11,962 bases of DNA, taken from assembly GCA_900555295.1 (NCBI GenBank), contig USKN01000039.1:1-11962 (forward strand), read 5' to 3'. The stretch's first letter is position 1, and the number at the start of each line of letters is the position of its first letter. Made by a program: the position numbers and the translations under genes. Under the pieces are notes generated by a model. The model did not search any database and had not been told where the DNA came from. It worked only from the letters and a program-made list of their open reading frames with translations. The DNA is from an uncultured Eubacteriales bacterium (lineage in GTDB: Bacteria > Bacillota > Clostridia > UMGS1810). Below, in pieces: positions 1 to 6,158 of this stretch.

Positions 1-1
1 T

Positions 2-778
2 GACAAAGATAAAATTCTTGTAAAAAACAAAGAAGGCTCCTTTTGTTATTCGGGTCAGGGCTGGAGCGGCGGAAGAATGTACCGTCTTTGCCCCGAGGCG
101 GCGCTTGAATTTGCAAAACGCGATTTGCCCAAAGTAAAGGAATTGGGATTTGAGGGATTGCATTATATAGACGTTATGTCGGTAATACCGCTTTTAAAAT
201 GTTACGATAAATCGCACCCCTCAAACTACATACAAACGCTTGAACGCAATAATGAGATAATGAAAATGAGCCGCAGTCTTTTTGGCGGTTTTGCGTCGGA
301 GGGAACATTTGATTTTGCGGCAAAATATCTCGATTATGGGTTGTATGTTTCGTGGCCGAGAACGGAGTATGACTGTCTTGACGACGAAATACCTCTTTGG
401 CCGCTTGTATACCACGGAATTATTCTTTCAAACTCAACAACCGATACGGTAAACTATACGGTTAAAGATAAAAAAAATCATTTAAGATGTTTGGAATACG
501 GTTCACGTCCGTCTTTTTACTTTTATTCAAAGTTTATGACGGGAGGCAATATAGATTGGCTCGGCAGAGAGGATATAATGTGCGATACCGACGAACAGCT
601 TAAATACAGCGTATCAAAAATAAAAGAGGCATATGATGAATACAAAAAAACATACCGCCTGCAAACCGAATTTATGGTATCGCATAAAAACACCGCGCCC
701 GATGAGTATACCGTTACATACTCCGACGGAAGCAAGGTTGTTGTAAATTACAAAACACAGGAATACAAATTTATATAA
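2..778 (+). CDS. DUF5696-type protein, C-terminal part (5' end outside window)
   Basis: The frame is open from the first bases, so this is the last 258 residues of a longer protein that ends at TAA 776-778. I recognise the stretch by resemblance to the DUF5696 family, large uncharacterised proteins common in Clostridia and Bacilli. Typical-looking segments are the LGFEGLHYIDVMSVIP region, then LFGGFASEGTFDFAAKYLDYG, IPLWPLVYHGIILSN and RPSFYFYSKFM. The order of buried strands, aromatic residues and acidic residues suggests the end of a TIM-barrel, glycosidase-like domain (inference). The last 30 or so residues (EYTVTYSDGSKVVVNYKTQEY) look like a short beta-rich tail. No signal peptide can be judged because the N-terminus is missing. 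Catalytic residues cannot be assigned. A Met codon at 77 is internal, not a start: coding similarity continues upstream of it and no ribosome-binding site precedes it. Substrate and cell location are unknown. Confidence 0.72.
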   Translation, partial: DKDKILVKNKEGSFCYSGQGWSGGRMYRLCPEAALEFAKRDLPKVKELGFEGLHYIDVMSVIPLLKCYDKSHPSNYIQTLERNNEIMKMSRSLFGGFASEGTFDFAAKYLDYGLYVSWPRTEYDCLDDEIPLWPLVYHGIILSNSTTDTVNYTVKDKKNHLRCLEYGSRPSFYFYSKFMTGGNIDWLGREDIMCDTDEQLKYSVSKIKEAYDEYKKTYRLQTEFMVSHKNTAPDEYTVTYSDGSKVVVNYKTQEYKFI

Positions 779-828
779 CAATTAAAACCTGCTGTAAATA
801 TTTGCAGCAGGTTTTAATTGTTATATAA
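771..828. terminator. Bidirectional intrinsic terminator between convergent genes
   Basis: Bases 771-798 and 801-828 are 28-base inverted arms with a single T/G wobble (795 with 804) and only TA between them. The GC-rich core is CCTGCTG/CAGCAGG, followed on each strand by TTTTAATTGTT, so the element should stop transcription in both directions. The stop codon of the plus-strand gene (776-778) and that of the minus-strand gene (821-823) both lie inside the arms, at mirror positions. Confidence 0.88.
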
Positions 829-1180
829 CATACCCCGATAAAAATATAAACGCTACAATAAGTAATAATGGCATATCGGGACTGTCGCTTTCGGTTAAAA
901 GTATAATCAATACGCCGATTAAAATTAAATCGTCGGTTTTTGTGTTGCCAAGCCCAAAGGGCGCAAGCAGTCCGCCGTCTACCGAAATATCGCCGTTTAA
1001 GCTGTTATCGGTTTTGTCGGCATAGACTTCGGCAACGGACGTTTGGCTTTTGCTTGCGCCGCTTTGGGGCGCGTCGGCATTTTTGTCGGCTTCTTTTTTT
1101 GGTGTCTCACCGCTCGGCATAACCACAGCATTGCCGTCTATCACGTCCGAGGGATAACCGTCATAATATCTTTTATACAT
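821..1180 (-). CDS. Small putative membrane protein, 119 aa, function unknown
   Basis: This is the last gene of a three-gene minus-strand operon. It starts at ATG 1180-1178 behind GGAGGT with a short 4-base spacer, 12 bases after the stop of the gene before it. The N-terminal 80 residues are hydrophilic and low in complexity: a Tyr/Arg-rich opening (MYKRYYDGY), then a Lys/Ala/Asp/Ser linker at about 25-65 and a Gly-rich turn. The C-terminus has two hydrophobic segments, about 84-96 (DDLILIGVLIILL) and 103-119 (MPLLLIVAFIFLSGYVI), separated by an acidic ESDSPD turn. From memory this acidic-then-Leu/Ile double hairpin is a recurring type of unnamed clostridial protein, often in spore formers. 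A membrane or spore role is inference only. The gene ends inside the shared palindromic terminator. Confidence 0.8.
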   Translation of the reverse strand: MYKRYYDGYPSDVIDGNAVVMPSGETPKKEADKNADAPQSGASKSQTSVAEVYADKTDNSLNGDISVDGGLLAPFGLGNTKTDDLILIGVLIILLTESDSPDMPLLLIVAFIFLSGYVI

Positions 1181-1192
1181 TGTTACCTCCGA

Positions 1193-1516
1193 TTATAATT
1201 CTTTAAATAAGCCTGAAAGTCTTGATATTTTCAAAACACGTATCGCAGTGTCTATCTGCCCCGCCCTCGATTGGCGCATATAAGGCTTCAGTGCGCTCAA
1301 AAGCGTTATTCGGTTATCGCTTCCGCCGCCGAGCGTGTCAATTGCATTTTTTATTGTGGATATCATTTGGTCACTGCCCTGCGTACTGTCGGCAGGTGCG
1401 CTTTCAACACTTCCCGTGTCGGGCGTGTTTGTGTTTTGAGCCATACTTCCTATAAGCTTTATTATCTCGGGGTTATCAAGCATTGTTTTAAGTTTTGCGG
1501 CAATGTCGTCAGCCAT
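1193..1516 (-). CDS. Conserved clostridial-type small protein, 107 aa, function unknown
   Basis: This is the middle gene of the minus-strand operon. It starts at ATG 1516-1514 behind AGGAGGT with a 9-base spacer. The protein is soluble and has two helical parts joined by a disordered linker. Residues 1-26 include an NPEIIKLIGSMA helix. Residues 27-50 are rich in Thr, Ser, Asp and Pro. Residues 51-107 are helical and contain the run RITLLSALKPYM followed by IDTAIRVLKISRLSGLF. From memory, the 'LL-ALKP-Y then ID-A-L' pattern occurs in many unnamed clostridial proteins that share an operon with a protein like the 119-aa neighbour. I cannot name a domain. There is no signal peptide and no membrane segment. 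The linker has no Cys or His clusters, so metal binding is unlikely. Confidence 0.82.
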   Translation of the reverse strand: MADDIAAKLKTMLDNPEIIKLIGSMAQNTNTPDTGSVESAPADSTQGSDQMISTIKNAIDTLGGGSDNRITLLSALKPYMRQSRAGQIDTAIRVLKISRLSGLFKEL

Positions 1517-1549
1517 AACAAAAATACCTCCTATACATTTATTGTTTTA

Positions 1550-1804
1550 TTATTTCAAAAATTGGTTTATACGTCTTAATATATCGGGATTTTTGGATAT
1601 CAGTTTTACAATATCGTCATCGCTTGTGTTTGCGTACCTGTCGGCAACCGAACCCAATCCCATAGAACGCAGTTTTCTTATAACCTCGCCGCGATTAAGG
1701 TTTTTAACCTGTCTTTTTAAATCGTCGTTGCTTAGTTTGTTTATTTCGCTTTTAAAATTGCTTTCTTTTAAACCGTTTATAATTTCTTCATTCATTTTGT
1801 CCAT
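1550..1804 (-). CDS. Small helical basic protein, 84 aa, function unknown
   Basis: This is the first gene of the minus-strand operon. I chose ATG 1804-1802 because GGAGGTG (minus strand, plus coordinates 1813-1819) lies exactly 8 bases ahead. A longer reading from 1834 would place its start upstream of, and translate through, that ribosome-binding site. The product (MDKMNEEIINGLKESNF...) is highly charged, lacks Cys, and appears all-helical, with a central basic stretch (LKRQVKNLNRGEVIRKLRS, about residues 29-47). It ends with NPDILRRINQFLK. That end resembles the NPEIIKLIGSMA segment of the next gene's product, so the two may be distantly related or bind the same partner (inference). The basic character would allow nucleic-acid binding, but no known motif is seen. 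The next gene follows after 33 bases, consistent with one transcript. I could not identify a convincing promoter for this operon. Confidence 0.78.
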   Translation of the reverse strand: MDKMNEEIINGLKESNFKSEINKLSNDDLKRQVKNLNRGEVIRKLRSMGLGSVADRYANTSDDDIVKLISKNPDILRRINQFLK

Positions 1805-1812
1805 TAAATATT

Positions 1813-1819
1813 CACCTCC
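1813..1819 (-). promoter_or_regulatory. Ribosome-binding site that fixes the start of the 84-aa gene
   Basis: On the minus strand the site reads GGAGGTG, with 8 bases (1805-1812) to ATG 1804-1802. It rules out the longer reading from 1834. Confidence 0.85.
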
Positions 1820-1858
1820 GTACATTATATGCATATAATAAAAAAAGGTGCTTAAAAC

Positions 1859-1887
1859 TTGACAAATTTATAAATACAAGTTATAAT
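1859..1887 (+). promoter_or_regulatory. SigA-type promoter of the glmS transcription unit
   Basis: TTGACA (1859-1864) and TATAAT (1882-1887) match the consensus exactly and are separated by 17 bases. Transcription should start near 1894. That leaves about 55 nt ahead of the ribozyme cleavage site. No operator-like repeat overlaps the promoter, so control is probably exerted in the leader. Confidence 0.93.
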
Positions 1888-1948
1888 ATACAAAAACAGG
1901 CATAAAAGGCTGTCTGTTTTGTGATGTTAAAATACGGTTTATCCGTAT

Positions 1949-2130
1949 AGCGCCGGGACTTATGTCAGGCAAGAGAGTGCAAACCACGCATTGGTTTGGC
2001 TTTTTTTCTGCTTAAGTTGACGAGGACGGGGATTATCGAATTTTCGGCGGATGCCCCGCGGCATACACACTGCCGTAAACAACCGGTAAAGGTGCAGAGC
2101 AATTTGCATTACAAATTCGGTTTGGTGTTG
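1949..2130 (+). ncRNA. glmS self-cleaving ribozyme/riboswitch
   Basis: The leader of glmS carries the conserved core of the glucosamine-6-phosphate-activated glmS ribozyme. The 5' core A|GCGCC spans 1949-1954, and cleavage is expected between A1949 and G1950. GTTGACGAGG is at 2016-2025, TTATCGA at 2033-2039 and TTTTCGGCGGATG at 2041-2053. Pairings that can be drawn by eye are: P1 from ACTTA (1958-1962) with TAAGT (2013-2017), enlarged by an inner arm; P2.1 GGGG (2028-2031) with CCCC (2054-2057); P3 CGGCA/TGCCG (2059-2063, 2071-2075); and a P4-like arm around 2080-2124. Known biology of the class: glucosamine-6-phosphate is a cofactor for cleavage, and the 5'-OH product is degraded (by RNase J1 in Bacillus subtilis), lowering GlmS synthesis. 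The 3' boundary is approximate. The 90 or so bases from here to the glmS start show no further structure I trust. Confidence 0.95.
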
Positions 2131-2221
2131 AGCCTTTAAAAAAATGTTTGGTTTTGCTTTGGGGGAAGTATGCCCTTTTTGCAGGTTAAACAAAAAATAT
2201 TTTTTTTAGGAGGCACAAAAT

Positions 2222-4036
2222 ATGTGTGGAATTGTAGGTTATATCGGTGAAAGAGAAGCGGCGCCCATTTTGTTTGACGGGCTTGAAAAACTTGAGTACA
2301 GAGGTTACGACTCTGCCGGAGTTGCAATACTTGCAAACGGTAAAATTAAATGCTGTAAAGTAAAAGGCAGACTCCAAAATTTAAAAGACGCGGCTCAAAA
2401 TGTTGATTTAAGCGGCACAATAGGAATAGGTCATACACGCTGGGCAACACACGGCGCACCGAGCGATGTTAATTCGCATCCTCATTTAAGCTGTGACGGT
2501 ACAATTGCGGTTGTACACAACGGTATTATAGAAAATCACGAGCAATTGCGCAGCTTTTTAAAAGAAAACGGATATGAATTTAAATCCGAAACGGACACAG
2601 AGGTTATACCCAATCTTATAAGCTATTATTATGCGGGCGATTTGCTTGACGCTGTAATAGAGGCAACAAAAAAATTAGATGGCAGTTACGCAATATGCGT
2701 GTTTAAAACAGACGAACCCGATAAACTTATTGCGGTAAGAAAAGACAGTCCGCTTATTATAGGACTTAAAGATAACGAAAAATTCGTTGCGTCGGATATT
2801 CCCGCAGTTTTAAAAGAAACACGCAATGTTTATTTGCTTGAAGATAACGAATATGTGGTGCTTTACAAAAACTCCGCAAAAATATATACCGTAGACAAAC
2901 AGCAAATTAACCGTGCCGTTTATAAAGTAACGTTTGATGATAATGCGGCGGAAAAAGCGGGATACGACCACTTTATGTTAAAAGAAATACACGAACAGCC
3001 AAAAGCAATTAAAGATACGCTTGCAGGCAGAATAAGTATGGATAAAAGCGTGTCGTTTGATATGCTCAAACCCGAAGATATAGAAAATGTTGAAAAAATA
3101 TACATTGTAGCTTGCGGAACGGCATACCACGCAGGTCTTGTGGGCAAAACCGCAATAGAAAAAATGACGGGTATACCCGTAGAGGTAGATATTGCGTCGG
3201 AGTTTAGATACCGCGACCCGATTATTAAACCCAATTACCTGCTTGTTGTAATAAGCCAATCGGGCGAAACGGCAGATACTCTTGCCGCATTAAGACTTGC
3301 AAAATCTCACGGTGCCAAAGTGCTTGCGGTTACAAACGTTGTGGGAAGCACGGTATCGAGAGAGGCTGACTTTGTGTTTTACACGCACGCAGGCCCCGAA
3401 ATTGCGGTTGCGTCAACCAAGGCATATACAACACAGCTTATTGCTATGTATACGCTTGCGCTTTTTATTGCCGAAAACAAAAAAACTCTTTCGGCTAAAA
3501 AAATAAAGGATTATAAGTTTGATTTGCTTAAAACTCCCGAACTTGTTGAAAAGATTTTGGAAAATGAAGAAGCAATACGCAAATTGAGTATGCAATTTAC
3601 AAAAGAAACCGACATATTCTTTTTGGGACGCGGTCTTGATTGGGCTGTTGCAATGGAAGGTTCACTCAAACTTAAAGAAATATCGTATATTCATTCGGAG
3701 CCGTATGCGGGCGGTGAGCTTAAACACGGGCCGATTGCATTAATAGAAAAAGACACTGTGGTTATAAGTATTTCCACCAACGAATATCTTAAACCCAAAA
3801 TGGACAGTAATGTAAAAGAGGTTGTAACAAGGGGCGCATATGTTCTGGGTATATTAAACGAAAAATTCAGCAATGTGGGGTATGATGATGTATTTTATAT
3901 TCCCGATATCGATGAAATGCTTTCGCCGATTATATCCGTAATACCTCTTCAGCTTATAGCATATTATGTATCAACCGCTAAAGGACTTGACGTGGATAAA
4001 CCGCGTAATCTTGCAAAATCCGTTACGGTTGAATAA
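2222..4036 (+). CDS. glmS: Glutamine--fructose-6-phosphate aminotransferase (isomerizing)
   Basis: GlmS converts fructose-6-phosphate and glutamine to glucosamine-6-phosphate and glutamate in the cytoplasm, the first committed step to UDP-GlcNAc and peptidoglycan. At 604 residues it is full length for the family. The N-terminal glutaminase domain begins MCGIVGYIG, with Cys2 as the N-terminal nucleophile after Met removal, and includes HTRWATHG (71-78), HNG (99-101) and Asp125. Two SIS sugar-phosphate domains follow. The first has CGTAYHAG (298-305), SQSGETADT (345-353) and ASTKAYTTQ (397-405). The second has EGSLKLKE (479-486, matching E. coli Glu481, Lys485 and Glu488) and LKHGP (His502). 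The conserved C-terminus PRNLAKSVTVE carries the catalytic Lys599. The start is set by AGGAGG (2208-2213) with 8 bases to ATG. Expression is from its own promoter, with ribozyme feedback in the leader, and it is monocistronic because a strong terminator follows. Confidence 0.98.
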   Translation: MCGIVGYIGEREAAPILFDGLEKLEYRGYDSAGVAILANGKIKCCKVKGRLQNLKDAAQNVDLSGTIGIGHTRWATHGAPSDVNSHPHLSCDGTIAVVHNGIIENHEQLRSFLKENGYEFKSETDTEVIPNLISYYYAGDLLDAVIEATKKLDGSYAICVFKTDEPDKLIAVRKDSPLIIGLKDNEKFVASDIPAVLKETRNVYLLEDNEYVVLYKNSAKIYTVDKQQINRAVYKVTFDDNAAEKAGYDHFMLKEIHEQPKAIKDTLAGRISMDKSVSFDMLKPEDIENVEKIYIVACGTAYHAGLVGKTAIEKMTGIPVEVDIASEFRYRDPIIKPNYLLVVISQSGETADTLAALRLAKSHGAKVLAVTNVVGSTVSREADFVFYTHAGPEIAVASTKAYTTQLIAMYTLALFIAENKKTLSAKKIKDYKFDLLKTPELVEKILENEEAIRKLSMQFTKETDIFFLGRGLDWAVAMEGSLKLKEISYIHSEPYAGGELKHGPIALIEKDTVVISISTNEYLKPKMDSNVKEVVTRGAYVLGILNEKFSNVGYDDVFYIPDIDEMLSPIISVIPLQLIAYYVSTAKGLDVDKPRNLAKSVTVE

Positions 4037-4068
4037 TATAATACATTAAAACTTAATTTCCCAATCGA

Positions 4069-4110
4069 CCAAACCCCGTTTTGCATAATGCAAAGCGGGG
4101 TTTGGTTTTT
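4069..4110 (+). terminator. Intrinsic terminator of glmS
   Basis: A 17-bp stem (4069-4085 with 4089-4105, one T/G wobble) has CCAAACCCCG at its base and a TAA loop. It is followed directly by TTTTT (4106-4110). It isolates glmS from the uvrB promoter just downstream. Confidence 0.95.
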
Positions 4111-4122
4111 AATAAAAGACCC

Positions 4123-4151
4123 TTGAATTTTAGAAATTTCTTTGTTATAAT
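4123..4151 (+). promoter_or_regulatory. SigA-type promoter of the uvrB operon
   Basis: TTGAAT (4123-4128), a 17-base spacer, then a consensus TATAAT (4146-4151). Transcription should start near 4158, giving a leader of about 40 nt. I saw no Gram-positive LexA (SOS) box of the CGAAC-N4-GTTCG type around it, so SOS control is not supported by the sequence. Confidence 0.88.
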
Positions 4152-4185
4152 GTATATTGAATTAGTGTAAAATAACTTATGATAC

Positions 4186-4192
4186 GGAGGTG
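4186..4192 (+). promoter_or_regulatory. Ribosome-binding site that fixes the uvrB start
   Basis: GGAGGTG is followed by 6 bases to GTG 4199, the in-frame start. An in-frame GTG at 4190 lies inside the site itself and cannot be served by it. An out-of-frame ATG (4197-4199) overlaps the true start and is also within reach of the site. Confidence 0.75.
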
Positions 4193-4198
4193 TTTGAT

Positions 4199-6157
4199 GT
4201 GTCGGACTTTAAAGTTTTTTCGCCGTTTGAGCCTATGGGCGACCAAACAGAGGCTATAAATAAATTGTCGAACGGTGTAATAAACGGCAAAAAGTTTCAA
4301 ACGCTTATGGGCGTAACAGGTTCGGGAAAAACTTTTACCATTGCTAAAACAATAGAAAAAGTTAACCGCCCCACACTTGTTATAGCGCATAATAAAACAC
4401 TTGCGGCACAGTTGTGCAGTGAATTTAAAGAGTTTTTTCCAAACAATGCGGTTGAATATTTTGTGTCGTATTACGATTATTATCAGCCCGAGGCATATAT
4501 TCCGCATACAGACACTTATATAGAAAAAGACGCGTCTATAAATGATGAAATAGATAAACTGCGCCATAGTGCAACCGCGTCGCTTTTTGAACGCCGTGAT
4601 GTTATAATTGTGGCAAGCGTTTCGTGCATATACGGTTTGGGTGACCCCGACGATTACAAAAACCTTATGATAAGTTTAAGGGCGGGTACCGAATACGGAC
4701 GTGATAACCTTTTGCGTAAACTTGTTGAAATTCAATACGACAGAAACGATATAAGCTGTGTGCGCGGAACTTTCAGAGTACGCGGCGATGTTGTGGAAAT
4801 TTTTCCCGTAAATACAAACGAGCGTGCAATAAGAGTTGAATTTTTCGGCGATGAAATAGATAAAATATGTGAAATTGATATTGTGACGGGTGAAATACTT
4901 GCATTTAGAAAACATATTGTTATTTTTCCCGCGTCGCACTACTCCACAACTGCCGAAAAAATGAAACGTGCCATAAAAACCATAGGTGATGAATTAACCG
5001 AACGTCAGGCATATTTTAAACAAAACGATAAGGCGCTGGAACTTCAAAGAATTACACAGCGCACAAATTATGATTTGGAAATGATGCAGGAGATAGGCTT
5101 TTGCCAGGGAATAGAAAATTACAGCCGTCATATAAGCGGAAGAAAGCCGGGCAGTCCTCCGTATACGTTAATCGATTACTTCCCCGATGATTTTTTGCTT
5201 GTTATAGACGAATCACACGTTACAATACCGCAAATAGGGGCAATGTATGCGGGCGACAGGTCGCGTAAAGACACTTTGGTTGAATACGGTTTCAGACTGC
5301 CGAGCGCATACGATAACCGTCCGCTTAATTTTGCCGAGTTTGAAAAACGAATAAATCAGGTTATATTTGTAAGTGCAACTCCGGCAAAATATGAAACGGA
5401 GCACAGCGGCACCCCCGTCGAACAAATAATACGTCCTACGGGACTTATAGACCCCGAAATTATTATGCGCCCCGTAAAGGGACAGATAGATGATTTGATA
5501 AACGAAATTCATACGGCCACCGAGCAGGGTGAACGCGTACTTGTAACAACCCTCACAAAAAAAATGGCCGAAAGCCTTACCGACTATTTGCGTGAGGCGG
5601 ATATAAAAGTTAAATATTTGCACAGCGATATTAAAACAACCGAACGTATGGAAATTGTAAGGGATTTACGTTTGGGTGTGTTTGATGTTTTGGTTGGTAT
5701 AAACCTTTTGCGTGAGGGGCTTGATATCCCCGAAGTATCGCTTGTTGCAATTTTGGACGCCGATAAAGAGGGATTTTTGCGCAGCGAAACAAGCCTTGTA
5801 CAAACAATAGGCAGAGCCGCACGTAATGTTCACGGCAGAGTTATAATGTATGCCGATACCGTAACGGGTTCAATGAAACGCGCAATTGACGAAACAAACA
5901 GACGCCGAAAGATACAGTCCGATTATAACGAAAAGTACGGGATTGTGCCAAAGAGCGTTAAAAAAGATATACGCGAACTTTTAAACACAGTCGATACAGA
6001 CGAAAAAGACGCAGTATCGGTAAAAGATAAACCTGTTACAACCGAAGAAAAAATTGCCGAATATACAAAGCTTATGAAAGAAGCGGCAAAGGCTATGGAA
6101 TACGAAATAGCAGCATATTACAGAGATGAAATTATAAAATTAAAGGGTGAATTGTAA
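4199..6157 (+). CDS. uvrB: UvrABC excinuclease subunit B
   Basis: UvrB is the damage-verifying helicase-like subunit of nucleotide excision repair. It is loaded by UvrA and recruits UvrC for incision. The product is 652 residues from GTG 4199, normal for the family. Motifs in order (approximate positions): Walker A GVTGSGKT (38-45); the damage-probing beta-hairpin YYDYYQPEAYIP (91-102); the UvrA-interacting region; DESH, motif II (about 336-339); SATPA; the C-terminal helicase motif with GINLLREGLDIPE; QTIGRAARN, motif VI (about 535); and a C-terminal UVR domain (EEKIAEYTKLMKEAAKAMEY) that would contact UvrC. No key residue is missing. The start is GTG, with AGDQ-like MGDQ near residue 13 as expected. 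uvrA follows after a single base, so the two are co-transcribed and probably translationally coupled. No uvrC lies in the window. Confidence 0.97.
   Translation: MSDFKVFSPFEPMGDQTEAINKLSNGVINGKKFQTLMGVTGSGKTFTIAKTIEKVNRPTLVIAHNKTLAAQLCSEFKEFFPNNAVEYFVSYYDYYQPEAYIPHTDTYIEKDASINDEIDKLRHSATASLFERRDVIIVASVSCIYGLGDPDDYKNLMISLRAGTEYGRDNLLRKLVEIQYDRNDISCVRGTFRVRGDVVEIFPVNTNERAIRVEFFGDEIDKICEIDIVTGEILAFRKHIVIFPASHYSTTAEKMKRAIKTIGDELTERQAYFKQNDKALELQRITQRTNYDLEMMQEIGFCQGIENYSRHISGRKPGSPPYTLIDYFPDDFLLVIDESHVTIPQIGAMYAGDRSRKDTLVEYGFRLPSAYDNRPLNFAEFEKRINQVIFVSATPAKYETEHSGTPVEQIIRPTGLIDPEIIMRPVKGQIDDLINEIHTATEQGERVLVTTLTKKMAESLTDYLREADIKVKYLHSDIKTTERMEIVRDLRLGVFDVLVGINLLREGLDIPEVSLVAILDADKEGFLRSETSLVQTIGRAARNVHGRVIMYADTVTGSMKRAIDETNRRRKIQSDYNEKYGIVPKSVKKDIRELLNTVDTDEKDAVSVKDKPVTTEEKIAEYTKLMKEAAKAMEYEIAAYYRDEIIKLKGEL
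6145..6150 (+). promoter_or_regulatory. Ribosome-binding site of uvrA, inside the end of uvrB
   Basis: GGGTGA is embedded in the last codons of uvrB, with 8 bases to the TTG at 6159. It supports TTG 6159 over GTG 6147, which lies inside the site and has no ribosome-binding site of its own. Confidence 0.65.
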
Positions 6158-6158
6158 A

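Noticed and set aside
1805..1834. Ten-residue N-terminal extension of the 84-aa protein
   Set aside because: It would translate through the ribosome-binding site at 1813-1819; ATG 1804 is correctly spaced from it.
1503..1838. Plus-strand frame opposite the 84-aa gene
   Set aside because: The minus-strand gene has a strong ribosome-binding site and operon context, while the plus-strand frame has neither.
1805..1858. Promoter for the minus-strand three-gene operon
   Set aside because: On the minus strand a TATAAT-like site near the ribosome-binding site lacks a spaced -35 element, and sporulation sigma patterns did not fit at proper spacing.
2130..2221. Separate attenuator between the ribozyme and glmS
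   Set aside because: The T-rich stretch at 2200-2207 is preceded only by A/T pairing and the GGG/CCC pairing near 2161-2175 is too short to support a terminator.
4158..4190. LexA (SOS) box near the uvrB promoter
   Set aside because: I looked for a CGAAC-N4-GTTCG-type site around 4110-4200 and found none.
4145..4567. 140-codon antisense frame over the uvrB start and promoter
   Set aside because: It lies across the uvrB promoter and Walker A region and has no start context, so it is a shadow.
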